This document shows positions 42,709 to 50,772 of a stretch of 64,000 bases of DNA, piece by piece. How positions within the stretch are numbered: the stretch's first letter is position 1; each line of letters opens with the position of its first letter. The notes below the pieces were generated by a model. That model searched no databases, had not been told where the DNA came from, and worked only from the letters and a program-made list of their open reading frames with translations. This stretch comes from Sphingobium wenxiniae (GTDB taxonomy: Bacteria > Pseudomonadota > Alphaproteobacteria > Sphingomonadales > Sphingomonadaceae). The stretch lies in the NCBI RefSeq assembly GCF_007830065.1, contig NZ_VLKK01000002.1, positions 1-64,000 on the forward strand. Direction: 5' to 3'. Both the position numbers and the translations under genes were made by a program.

Positions 42709-43431
42709 GGCGAACGCAGCGACAGCCGCCTGCGCCTCCTCGCTCGCCGCGACGCGGGACGCCCCCTCCGCCTCCAGCGCAAGACCCTCTGAAAGCGGCA
42801 GGTCGAGACCGCCGAGCATCGCGCGCCGGATTTCCGACTGCGCGGCCCTGCCGCCGCGCGAGCAGCGATCCGCCAGCGCGACGGCGGCCGCCTGCACATC
42901 CTCCGCCACGCCGTTGACCAGGCCAATCGCTTCCGCCCGCGCGGCATCGATCATTTCGCCGGTCAACGCCATGTGCAAGGCGCGGCCGACGCCCACCAGC
43001 CGGGGGAGCAACTGGGTGCCGCCATAGGCGGGCATCAGCGCATGGGTGACTTCCGGCAATCCCAGGCGGGCGTCCGGCGCGGCGACGCGGAAGGTGCAGG
43101 CCATTCCGATCTCCAGCCCGCCGCCCAATGCCAACCCGTTGAACGCCGCTACGCTGACCTTCGGATAGGCGATAAGCCGCAGCATGAGACGATGCATCCG
43201 CGCGATCCGCGCATCGGGATCGCCGCCGCCTTCCTTGAGGTCGGAACCGACGCAGAAGGCGCGGCCGGTGCCTATGATCACCAGCGCGCGGACAGCCGCG
43301 TCTTCCTCGAAGCGATCCAGCGCATCCTCGATCTCGTCCACCATCGCTTCGTTGATGGCGTTGAGAACCTTGGGCCGGTCCAGGCGAATGATAGCGATAC
43401 CATCCGCCATCGTCGTTTCCGTCATATTCAT
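42697..43431 (-). CDS. Enoyl-CoA hydratase/isomerase (complete active site)
   Basis: 244 aa. GTGRAFCVGSDLKEG forms the oxyanion hole, and NGLALGGGLEIGMACTFRVA and LGLPEVTHALMPAYGGTQ hold both catalytic Glu residues. It is therefore the only single-domain crotonase here with a standard hydratase site. It is the last gene in a tightly packed operon; its ATG overlaps the phosphatase stop (ATGA). Likely function is hydration of an unsaturated acyl-CoA made in the same operon's pathway. Confidence 0.92.
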   Translation of the reverse strand: MNMTETTMADGIAIIRLDRPKVLNAINEAMVDEIEDALDRFEEDAAVRALVIIGTGRAFCVGSDLKEGGGDPDARIARMHRLMLRLIAYPKVSVAAFNGLALGGGLEIGMACTFRVAAPDARLGLPEVTHALMPAYGGTQLLPRLVGVGRALHMALTGEMIDAARAEAIGLVNGVAEDVQAAAVALADRCSRGGRAAQSEIRRAMLGGLDLPLSEGLALEAEGASRVAASEEAQAAVAAFAVRH

Positions 43432-44225
43432 GACAGCAGCTTTTCGCGGATAAGCCGGCGCTTGCCTTCGTCCACGCCGAGCATGTCGGTCAGATAGGCG
43501 TCGACCGAGCCGGATTTCTCCCCCAGCGCCGCCCAGCAGCGTGCGATATAGGCTTCCTCCACGGTCAGCAGCGCGTGCATGGCCTCCTCGGCGATGACCC
43601 GGTTGTATCTTTTCTCCATGTTGCGGCGCAGACGGGGCAGCCGCTTGGCGATGTTGCCCGCCTCGTTGCTCAGCAGATAATCTTCCAGCGCATCGTCGGG
43701 ATGGACGCCCAGGACATGATGGGTCAGCGCCGCCAGGATGCCGGTCCGGTCCTTGCCCGCCGCACAGTGGATGAGGATGCCGCCATCCTGCGACGCCAGC
43801 GCGTCGAAATAGCGGCGGAACATGGCGACATGGCGCGGATCATAAGGCATTTCGCCATAGTGCGTGATCATGAACGCCCGCATCGACTGGGGGCTGAAAT
43901 CGCTGTTGCGGAAGGCGGCGATATGCGGCGCCTCACCCTTGACGCCCTGATCTTCCTCCGGCTCCTCGATCACGCCGAAGGCGAGCTTGCCGATCCAGGC
44001 GCTCGGTTCCTCCCGCTGCTCCTCGGGATGGCGCAGGTCGGTGACGGTCAGGATGCCGAGGCGGCCGATCCTTTCGACATCGCCTTCGGTCGCGTGCGCA
44101 TGATGGGCGGAGCGGAACAGCCTGCCGGTGGCGACGCGGGCGCCGTCCGCCGCACGCCATCCGCCATAATCGCGAAAATTGTGGACGGCATCCAGCTTCA
44201 GCACCCGTTCCCAAAGGGTGGTCAT
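43428..44225 (-). CDS. Tyrosine-specific protein phosphatase-like (DSP/PTP type)
   Basis: 265 aa from ATG 44225. The family N-terminus NFRDYGGWRAADGARV (~15-30) and the P-loop LIHCAAGKDRTG with catalytic Cys and Arg (~150) are complete; LRHPEEQREEPS is the typical preceding acidic loop. These proteins hydrolyse phospho-Tyr or phosphoinositides. Presence in a catabolic operon, with 4-base overlaps on both sides, is unusual. It might control a regulatory protein or act on a phosphorylated metabolite. The phosphatase fold is certain; the substrate is not. Confidence 0.9.
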   Translation of the reverse strand: MTTLWERVLKLDAVHNFRDYGGWRAADGARVATGRLFRSAHHAHATEGDVERIGRLGILTVTDLRHPEEQREEPSAWIGKLAFGVIEEPEEDQGVKGEAPHIAAFRNSDFSPQSMRAFMITHYGEMPYDPRHVAMFRRYFDALASQDGGILIHCAAGKDRTGILAALTHHVLGVHPDDALEDYLLSNEAGNIAKRLPRLRRNMEKRYNRVIAEEAMHALLTVEEAYIARCWAALGEKSGSVDAYLTDMLGVDEGKRRLIREKLLS

Positions 44226-45157
44226 GGCAATGTCACTCCTGAAATGGCGGCGCGATAGTCCCGCGCCAGACGCTCGACGAGTTTTCCGGCGGGCAGTATG
44301 TCGTCGATCCCCGCCACGCCCTGCCCCGCCGACCAGATTTCCTTCCACGGCCTGACAGGCGATCCGTCCGGCGCGGCATCCAGCTTTGGATGACGCAGAT
44401 CGAGCGCCTTGGGATCAAGGCCGTGACGACGCAGCGACGCATTGAGGAAGGAGGCGGGCGTTCCGCTCATGGCGGCCGTCGCGGTCACGTCCGATGCGCC
44501 TGCTTCCACGATCATCGAACGGTGGTCCCGATCGACATTCGCCTCGTCCGTTGCGAGGAAGCGCGTTCCCATATATGCGAAATCCGCGCCCGCGACAATC
44601 GCGGCGGCGACATCGCGCCCGGTCGACAGCCCCCCCGCCAGCAGGAGCGCGCCGTCATATCGTTTGCGCGCATCAGCCAGAAACGCGAATGGATTGAGGA
44701 AGCCGGTATGGCCGCCCGCCCCGCCGGTCAGCAGGATGATGCCGTCGACCCCCGCCTCCGCCGCGATCTCGACATGACGCGCGCTCGCCGCATCGTGGAA
44801 GACGAGCCCGCCATAGTCGTGCACCGCTTTCACGACTTCCCGGTCCGCGCCGAATGACGTGATGACGAGCGGAACACGGCGCCGCACCGTGACGGCCAGG
44901 TCGTCGGCGAGGCGGGTGTTGATCTTCGCGACGATCAGGTTGACGCCGAAGGCCGCATCGTCCGGCCCGCGCGCCTGTTCAATCTCCCCGAGCCAGCCCT
45001 CATATTCGTCAGCCGACCGGGCGTTGAGCGCGGGAAAGGTGCCGATCGCGCCTGCCCGGCAAGTCTCTATGACAAGCCGTGCGCTCGACGCGATCAGCAT
45101 CGGCGCGGCCACGACGGGCACCTTCAGATTGGGCAGCAGGGGGGCGGGGATCGGCAT
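44222..45157 (-). CDS. Nitronate monooxygenase-family FMN enzyme
   Basis: 311 aa from ATG 45157. TIM barrel with VVAAPMLIAS (FMN phosphate region), GVDGIILLTGGAGGHTGF with the catalytic His (~161-178), and LLLAGGLSTGRDVAAA plus AYMGTRFLATDE. It oxidises alkyl nitronates in the family prototype, but many members work as enoyl reductases or have unknown substrates. Its start overlaps the preceding stop by one base and its end overlaps the phosphatase start by four, so translation is coupled. Confidence 0.87.
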   Translation of the reverse strand: MPIPAPLLPNLKVPVVAAPMLIASSARLVIETCRAGAIGTFPALNARSADEYEGWLGEIEQARGPDDAAFGVNLIVAKINTRLADDLAVTVRRRVPLVITSFGADREVVKAVHDYGGLVFHDAASARHVEIAAEAGVDGIILLTGGAGGHTGFLNPFAFLADARKRYDGALLLAGGLSTGRDVAAAIVAGADFAYMGTRFLATDEANVDRDHRSMIVEAGASDVTATAAMSGTPASFLNASLRRHGLDPKALDLRHPKLDAAPDGSPVRPWKEIWSAGQGVAGIDDILPAGKLVERLARDYRAAISGVTLP

Positions 45158-45537
45158 CAGCCCGCCGCCTCGGTTTCCAGCCCGTCCAGCATCGCGTCGA
45201 CTTCCGCGCCCTTGGGAAAACCTTGGAAGACCGCGAAATGCAGCGCGAATTCGCGCAGTTCCGGCATGGTCACGTCGCCCGCACGCAAGGCGGCGCGCAC
45301 ATAGGTCTGCATGGCGATCGGCGAACGAGCGGCGCAGACGCAGGCCAAGGTTATCCATAATCGCGAACGGCGGTCGAGGCCCGGACGGCTCCACACTTCC
45401 GAAAAGACGAAATCGCGGCCCGCTGCGCGCAGGGGCGTCACGGGCGGCAGGGCCTCCATGCCGAGCAGGGCCTGCACCATCGCATCGCCGCGCGCGGCGC
45501 GCTCGGGATTCTCCGGGGAAAAGCTGAAATCACCCAT
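45157..45537 (-). CDS. Carboxymuconolactone decarboxylase/AhpD-like protein
   Basis: 126 aa. It has the all-helical CMD-like fold: SRLWITLACVCAARSPIAMQ, then YVRAALRAGDVTMPELREFA and LHFAVFQGFPKGAE. The AhpD-type redox CxxC is absent (CVCAARSP in its place), so peroxidase function is unlikely. A decarboxylase or gamma-carboxymuconolactone-like isomerisation role is more plausible. The first codons lie within the end of the truncated crotonase gene, and the end overlaps the nitronate monooxygenase start by one base. Confidence 0.8.
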   Translation of the reverse strand: MGDFSFSPENPERAARGDAMVQALLGMEALPPVTPLRAAGRDFVFSEVWSRPGLDRRSRLWITLACVCAARSPIAMQTYVRAALRAGDVTMPELREFALHFAVFQGFPKGAEVDAMLDGLETEAAG

Positions 45538-45868
45538 AGCTGCCTCTCAGTTCGAAAAACGGGGGGGCGCGCAGCATCTTTTCCGGAATGCTCGCCAGCC
45601 TTTCCTGAAAGTCCGGACTCGCCGCGGCGACGCTGCCGCCAGGCTCTTCCGGAAACTCATGCGGTGCCTTTAGGTCGAAGCCGCTGCAAAACCCCTTCCC
45701 CGCCCCCGTCAACACCACCGCATGGGCGGATCGATCATTGACCAGCGCATCGCATATGGCGTGAAAATCGTCGATCCACTCCCGGTTGATCGCATTCATC
45801 CGCTCCGGCCGATTGAGAGTGATCACGCCGATGCCCGGCCCGGGCGTGGAAAATTCGACCGCTGCCAT
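45530..45868 (-). pseudogene. Truncated crotonase (N-terminal half only)
   Basis: 112 codons. Residues 1-~95 match the crotonase N-terminus (GVITLNRPERMNAIN, VLTGAGKGFCSGFDL, PDFQERLASIPEKM). The protein then departs to RAPPFFELRGSYG and stops, so the GGGxE helix and the C-terminal half are missing. A deletion just after EKMLRAP best explains this. Because the shortened frame still overlaps the next start by eight bases, coupled translation of the operon is kept. A functional short protein is unlikely. Confidence 0.75.
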
Positions 45869-45884
45869 GCTTGTCCTCCTGCCC

Positions 45885-46883
45885 TCAATCCTGACCGATG
45901 CGGATGACGACCTTACCGAGCGAAGCGCCCTTCGACGCGGCCGTCATCGCCGCCCGGAAATCGGCAAAGTCGAAGATGCTGCCGACCGGGGGATGCAGTC
46001 CGTCCGCGCACCAGCGGGCAATCTGTTCGTCATTGGCGAGCGCCTTGTCAGGCTCCTTGATATGGAATTGCCGGATGTCGACCCCCACCAGGGCAGCACC
46101 CTTGAGCAGCGGCAGATTGGCGGGCAGGCGCGGAATGTCGCCGCCCGCAAAGCCGATCACGAGATGCCGCCCGCCCCACGCCAGACTGCGGAAGGCCGGT
46201 TCGAACAAGATGCCGCCGACCGGATCGAACACGACATCGACGCCGCGCCCGCCGGTCAGCGCCTTGAGCGAATCGCGCCAGTTGCCGACGCTGTAGTCAA
46301 GCACGTCGTCGGCGCCCTGCGCGCGGGCGAAGGCGCGCTTCGCCTCGCTGGAGGCTCCCGCGATCACCCGTGCTCCCAGACGCTTGCCGATCTGCACGGC
46401 GGCGGTTCCCACACCGCCCGCCGCGCCCAGCACCAGCAGCGTTTCGCCGGCCCCGAGCGCGGCCCGATCCTTCAGCGCGTGCAAGGCCGTCGAATAGTTG
46501 GAGCGATAGCTGGACGCCTGCTCGAAGCTCATGCCCTCCGGCATCGGAAAGACCTCGTCCCTTCCGGCAAGGATATGGTCGGCGAGGCATCCGCCGAAAC
46601 GCGCCACGACAACCTTGTCCCCCGTCGCGATGCCGGCAACTCCGGGGCCGGCCGCAACGACCGTGCCGCTCGCTTCGGTTCCCGGCACGAAAGGCAGAGG
46701 GGGTTTCACCTGATAGCCGCCTGCCGCCAGCAGCACGTCCGCATAACCGAGGCTCGCGGCATGCACGCGAACGAGAATCTGGTTGCCGCCGGGATTCGGC
46801 ATCGGCTGCTCGACCATCGTATAATGATCCGGTGGGCCAAGCGTATCCGCGCTGATCGTCCGCATTCTGGTTTCAGGTATCAT
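45885..46883 (-). CDS. NADPH:quinone reductase/zinc-independent medium-chain dehydrogenase
   Basis: 332 aa from ATG 46883, with AAGG eight bases ahead; ATG 46865 is the alternative. MDR fold: SLGYADVLLAAGGY, VPGTEASGTVVAAGPGV, and LVLGAAGGVGTAAVQIGKRL (NADPH site, ~147-166). There are no zinc-ligand Cys/His sets, so it belongs to the quinone oxidoreductase/enoyl reductase branch. It is the first gene of a six-gene operon that continues with the truncated crotonase. It may reduce a quinone or alpha,beta-unsaturated ketone formed upstream. Confidence 0.92.
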   Translation of the reverse strand: MIPETRMRTISADTLGPPDHYTMVEQPMPNPGGNQILVRVHAASLGYADVLLAAGGYQVKPPLPFVPGTEASGTVVAAGPGVAGIATGDKVVVARFGGCLADHILAGRDEVFPMPEGMSFEQASSYRSNYSTALHALKDRAALGAGETLLVLGAAGGVGTAAVQIGKRLGARVIAGASSEAKRAFARAQGADDVLDYSVGNWRDSLKALTGGRGVDVVFDPVGGILFEPAFRSLAWGGRHLVIGFAGGDIPRLPANLPLLKGAALVGVDIRQFHIKEPDKALANDEQIARWCADGLHPPVGSIFDFADFRAAMTAASKGASLGKVVIRIGQD

Positions 46884-47198
46884 GGGAAAACCTTATCGCT
46901 TAGCCGATCGGTCGACTCCGCCGACCGATAATCCCTCTCGGCGGATAACAAGCGGGCATCCGCCTGCCCATCCGAAAGCCCATCGCAAGGATGATGAATA
47001 GGAATCACTCTGCCCGCCTCCGCGAAGGCAGCTCGGCGGCGGGCAGGCAGGCCAATTCCACATCCGCCACCGGCTGATCGTGCCGCGAGGCCGCTTGATT
47101 GACCAAATTATCCTCTATTCATTAGACAGTTATCCAATCAGGACAGAAAGTCCATAGGAATAGGATGACGGGTCGGATCTCGCCAATCGCGTCGATAT
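46884..47198. promoter_or_regulatory. Intergenic region upstream of the QOR operon
   Basis: 315 bases without a gene. Two elements stand out. An 8-base dyad ATCGGTCG-N7-CGACCGAT lies at 46907-46929, 24 bases from the QOR start. GTTATCCA lies at 47129-47136 in an AT-rich stretch (47101-47165); the same GTTATCCA opens the dyad at 51917. These are likely operator elements for GntR-type regulators. No terminator was recognised after the tandem-GntR gene. Confidence 0.45.
46907..46929. promoter_or_regulatory. 8-bp dyad upstream of the quinone reductase gene
   Basis: ATCGGTCG at 46907-46914 and CGACCGAT at 46922-46929 are exact reverse complements with a 7-base spacer. The position 24 bases before the start codon fits a repressor site overlapping the -10 to +1 region or an mRNA hairpin in the leader. 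Confidence 0.45.
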
Positions 47199-48578
47199 CT
47201 AAGCCGCTGGCGGACAGAGTCCCCGGAGCATCCGGGGAGCGGCGAAGCGATCCGCGCTCCCTATGGCGTTGAGCAGGGCCGATAGCTGCCGCCTGTCCAG
47301 CCTCCCCTCATCGGACCGGCGGCCGCAATCAAGCGTGATCTCGATCAGGCATCCCGTCAAAGCGTCGGGAGCATGAATCGCGACGAGCCGTGCAAGCCCG
47401 GACGCCGATGGCGGTTGCGCCGCTCCGACCGCGCGGACGAAGGCGTCCCGGCGGCATTCGTCCTGCGCGACGAGGGCGCGGACCGCATCGGTCAGCAGCA
47501 TCGGCAGAAGCCCATCATCCCGCACCGCGGTTTCGGCCAGAGCAGGAACATTACCGCCTAGCGAGGCGATCAGCATGTCCCGGCGCGGACTGCCGACCAT
47601 CAGGCCGCCCAGCTTGCCGCGCCCCGGCTCGACGATGCCGAAGCGTTCGAGGATGCGCACGCCTTCCCGAAAGACACGGCGGCTGACCCCGAAATCCGCG
47701 AGCAATTCCGCCTCCGTTCCCAGCCTCTCGCCCACGTCCAGGCTCCGGTTCGCGATCATCTGCGCAATGGCGCGGGCGACCGCCTCGGCTTTTTTTGCCG
47801 GTTGGACGAACTCATAAATGAGGGCGCCGTTTCCCGTCGCCGTCAGGCGATCCACAATGGCCGCGCCGCTCAGCCGGGCGGGTGAAAGCTCCGCGGCGAA
47901 TGCCTCCCATATATCCATGGCGCGCGTCTGAAGGTCGCGCACCGCGCCGCGATCATAGTCGAGAATGGCCTGGATTTGCAGCATACGGCACTTTGCCACG
48001 GCGCGGCTCGCCCGCAGATAGGCGCCGTCGTCCAGAGTGGTCGTGCGGACGCGGTCGACATAACAATGCCGCAGCGCGCCGCCGAACAACCGCAGCAAGG
48101 GCGCGTCGGCAAGCTCGCTCATCCGGTCGACGATCTGCTTGAGGCGGCTCAGATGAACCCTGTCGTCCCGCGGGGATGCGGGATCGGCGAGCAACCCGGC
48201 AAGCCCGGCCGCGTCGTCGGCCTCTATGCGCTCCGTCGCCAGTTCCAGGATGCGTCCCTCGATCAGCCGCCGCGCGCGCAGCAGGCTGGGAAGGTCCGCG
48301 CCGCTCAGGAAAAGATAGTTGCGCAGCAGCGCAATGGCTGGGTCCAGCGCGCGCTCGCGAACATAAAGGCCGCCTTCGCGGCCCCGGCGGCTCTCCACCA
48401 CCCCATTCCATTCGGCGATGGCGATGGCTTCGCGGATCACCGACCGGCTGGTGCCGAAATCCCGCGAAAGCTGCTCCTCATGACCCAGATAATGTCCCGC
48501 CGGCCAGGCGTTGGAGCGGATCACCGATTCCAGCCGCGCCGCCACCTGTTCACCGAGTTTCGCGGCGCCGCCCGCCAT
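47199..48578 (-). CDS. Regulator with two tandem GntR/FadR-type units
   Basis: 459 aa from ATG 48578. The first winged helix (~10-75) reads LGHEEQLSRDFGTSRSVIREAIAI with the wing EGGLYVRE. After a helical ligand domain (~80-225) a second winged helix (~250-310) reads LGTEAELLADFGVSRRVFREGVRI with the wing LGGLMVGS. A second helical ligand domain follows. A normal FadR protein is ~230-250 aa, so this is a duplicated or fused pair. It might bind two half-sites as a monomer. It starts one base inside the stop of the TauD-like gene, so it is coupled to it; translation from upstream in-frame starts is not needed. Confidence 0.85.
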   Translation of the reverse strand: MAGGAAKLGEQVAARLESVIRSNAWPAGHYLGHEEQLSRDFGTSRSVIREAIAIAEWNGVVESRRGREGGLYVRERALDPAIALLRNYLFLSGADLPSLLRARRLIEGRILELATERIEADDAAGLAGLLADPASPRDDRVHLSRLKQIVDRMSELADAPLLRLFGGALRHCYVDRVRTTTLDDGAYLRASRAVAKCRMLQIQAILDYDRGAVRDLQTRAMDIWEAFAAELSPARLSGAAIVDRLTATGNGALIYEFVQPAKKAEAVARAIAQMIANRSLDVGERLGTEAELLADFGVSRRVFREGVRILERFGIVEPGRGKLGGLMVGSPRRDMLIASLGGNVPALAETAVRDDGLLPMLLTDAVRALVAQDECRRDAFVRAVGAAQPPSASGLARLVAIHAPDALTGCLIEITLDCGRRSDEGRLDRRQLSALLNAIGSADRFAAPRMLRGLCPPAA

Positions 48579-49453
48579 CAGCCTGCGATCGCGACCTGAT
48601 CGTCTTCCACGCTGGTGCGCCGCATGTCGCGCCGGTATCTGTCCTCGGGAAAGGGCGTCGCGCGATGCATGGTGTCGCGATTGTCCCAGATGACGAGGTC
48701 GCCTTCGCGCCATTTATGGCTGTAGACGAATTCCGGCCGGGTCGCAAAAGCGGTCAGTTCGGCGAGCAGCGCCCGCCCCTCCGGATCGCTCATGCCCAGC
48801 ACGTCGCGCCCATGCGAGGACAGATAGAGGCTGGTGCGCCCGCTCTTCGGATGGAACCGCACGAGCGGCTGCACCGATTCGGGAATGTTCGCCTTCTCGC
48901 TCTCGCTGAGCGGGGGGGCTCCCGCCTGCTCGCGCGACCAGCCGAGCGAATGGCGCACCTGTAGCCCGGCGATCCGCCGCCGCATCCGGTCGTCCAGCGC
49001 ATCATAGGCAGCGCGCATGTCGGCAAATTCGGTATTTCCTCCCTCCGGGGGCACGATCTTCGCGGCCAGGAAGGTGTAGAGGCCGGGCGGGCTGCGGAAG
49101 CTGTTGTCCGAATGCCAGAGGCGCGCGGGCTTCTGCAACAGCCGCCGCTTGTCGTCGGCGCTCATCCGCTCGCCCTTCTCGTCGACATTGGAGATGTCGC
49201 TGAGTTCGTCGCGCTTGAGCCGCCGCGCGGTATCCTCGCGATGCACGGTGATCGACCGTTGCAGCGCGCCGAAACGCTTGCAGAATTCGATCTGCACATC
49301 GTCGGTCAGTGCCTGCTGGTCGCGGATCACGATGACCGCATATTCCTCCAGAGCGTCCTTGAGCGCTTCGATCACGGCGTCAGGCAGATTAGTGGTCAGC
49401 GTCAGCCCCGTGACCTCGGCGGCGAAATGCGGGTGCAGCTTGGCGATGTGCAT
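48578..49453 (-). CDS. TauD/TfdA-family 2-oxoglutarate-dependent dioxygenase
   Basis: 291 aa from ATG 49453, with AAGGAGAG eight bases ahead. The iron site is WHSDNSF (HxD, ~113-119) and NRDTMHRATPF (distal His, ~265), with RYRRDMRRTSV carrying the 2-oxoglutarate Arg. The family hydroxylates taurine, 2,4-D, alkylsulfates and related compounds. The LKRDELSDISNVDEKGE segment resembles the TfdA-like branch. A GntR regulator overlaps its stop codon, suggesting autogenous control. Upstream is a 191-base AT-rich promoter region. Confidence 0.92.
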   Translation of the reverse strand: MHIAKLHPHFAAEVTGLTLTTNLPDAVIEALKDALEEYAVIVIRDQQALTDDVQIEFCKRFGALQRSITVHREDTARRLKRDELSDISNVDEKGERMSADDKRRLLQKPARLWHSDNSFRSPPGLYTFLAAKIVPPEGGNTEFADMRAAYDALDDRMRRRIAGLQVRHSLGWSREQAGAPPLSESEKANIPESVQPLVRFHPKSGRTSLYLSSHGRDVLGMSDPEGRALLAELTAFATRPEFVYSHKWREGDLVIWDNRDTMHRATPFPEDRYRRDMRRTSVEDDQVAIAG

Positions 49454-49644
49454 GGGACATTCTCTCCTTCCGCGATAATATGATACCAATATCGCGTAGC
49501 ATGCAAGAGGATTTGTATGATAAACTCCTTCAATCGGCGATATCCATGAAAATACGGGATGCCGCCTTCTTTTTATGATCCTATTATAAAATCATCATAC
49601 GCGCGCGAACGGAGCGCATGCGGCCGTTTGCCGATGCGCCGCGA
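49454..49644. promoter_or_regulatory. AT-rich promoter region before the TauD-like gene
   Basis: 191 bases, markedly AT-richer than the flanking DNA. GATACCAATATCGCG (~49480) and a TTTTAT...ATAAAA short dyad (49570-49591) could hold promoter and operator elements. No gene is seen. The phosphotransferase gene ends just beyond on the same strand. Confidence 0.35.
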
Positions 49645-50772
49645 TCATAGGGGAGAGATGTCAGCCCATGTGCCCATATCGAGAGGATCGCCCGTGCCAA
49701 AGCGCGATTGCAGGATCGATATGGCCGGATTGCGCCGGTCGATATCGGCCACGGCCTCGGCCGGCGTGCCGCCTTCAATCAGGAAGGCCTTAAGGAGGAT
49801 CATGATGCCGCCAAGCCGGAACAGGTTGAACATCAACCAGAATTCCATGTCCCGCGCCTCTCGGCCGACGGCTTCCTCCCAGATGCGCAGCGTCTCCGCC
49901 GGACCGTGCAGCCCGCTGAGACGTCCGACCCCGACGCTGCCCACCCAATCATGGAGCAGCCACCAGCCAAGATCGCATTCCGCCCCGGCCAGGCTCACCA
50001 TATCCCAGTCCAGCACGCCGACGCAGCGCGTGCCCTGGAACAGCATGTTCGTGCACCGCGCGTCGCCCCAGGAAAAACCCTCCGCCGGCGCCTGCGGGAA
50101 ATTGGCCTCAAGCCATTCCCAGGCCTGCTCCAGGACTGGATAGTCGCGCTCACCGCGCGCGTGGTCATAATAGCGGCGCGCATAATCCATCTGCTGCCGC
50201 GCCGTGCCGATCCCATGCTCCTTGAGGAACTGGAACCGTTCGGCCGGCAACTGATGGAACCGCGCCATGGTCCGGATGGCATCCGTCCACAGCTTCGCCC
50301 GCTCCTGCTCATCCATGTCCGCCAGCCAACCGGACTGGTGATAAGGCGGATTGTCGGCGGGTATGAGGCCCTCCAGCTTTTCCATCACGAAAAAGCGCCG
50401 GCCCACGATGCTCTCATCTTCCTCGAAGCCGAAGACGCGCGGCGTCGGCACGCTCGGTTCGCCCTGCAACAGGTCATAGATGCGATGATGCAGGGAAATG
50501 TCGACGGCGGTGAACAGGCTGGTCCTGGGTTCCAGACGGACGACCAGGCCGGCGACATCCTGTAATTCCGGCGAGGAGCCGGAGACCGACAAGATCAGCG
50601 TCTCATTGTTGACGCCGGCGGATTCCGGCGATTTCATCGCGGTGATGGCAAGATCGGGCGCGTCGAACCGCTCCGCCAGCCAGCGGGTCAGGCCAGCCCT
50701 GGTTTCCTCCATGCCGAGCGTCACGGCCCTGATCGGCACGGCGATGCCGCGCCCCTCCCGGGACTCGATCAT
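49645..50772 (-). CDS. Aminoglycoside-phosphotransferase-fold kinase
   Basis: 375 aa from ATG 50772. APH/choline-kinase fold: VVRLEPR (ATP-Lys region), FVMEKLEGL (hinge), FSWGDARCTNMLF (catalytic GDxxxxN, ~260-272) and GVLDWDMVSLAG (DxD-type metal site). ACAD10-like relatives phosphorylate small molecules such as 4-hydroxy acids or alcohols before beta-oxidation. Its ATG overlaps the stop of the upstream hypothetical gene (ATGA), so both act together. It is not an antibiotic resistance gene by its context, which is catabolic. Confidence 0.85.
   Translation of the reverse strand: MIESREGRGIAVPIRAVTLGMEETRAGLTRWLAERFDAPDLAITAMKSPESAGVNNETLILSVSGSSPELQDVAGLVVRLEPRTSLFTAVDISLHHRIYDLLQGEPSVPTPRVFGFEEDESIVGRRFFVMEKLEGLIPADNPPYHQSGWLADMDEQERAKLWTDAIRTMARFHQLPAERFQFLKEHGIGTARQQMDYARRYYDHARGERDYPVLEQAWEWLEANFPQAPAEGFSWGDARCTNMLFQGTRCVGVLDWDMVSLAGAECDLGWWLLHDWVGSVGVGRLSGLHGPAETLRIWEEAVGREARDMEFWLMFNLFRLGGIMILLKAFLIEGGTPAEAVADIDRRNPAISILQSRFGTGDPLDMGTWADISPL

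Noticed and set aside
49645-50772. Antibiotic resistance phosphotransferase
   Set aside because: Fold is shared, but the gene is coupled to a catabolic-island hypothetical gene and has no resistance context; a small-molecule kinase is more likely.
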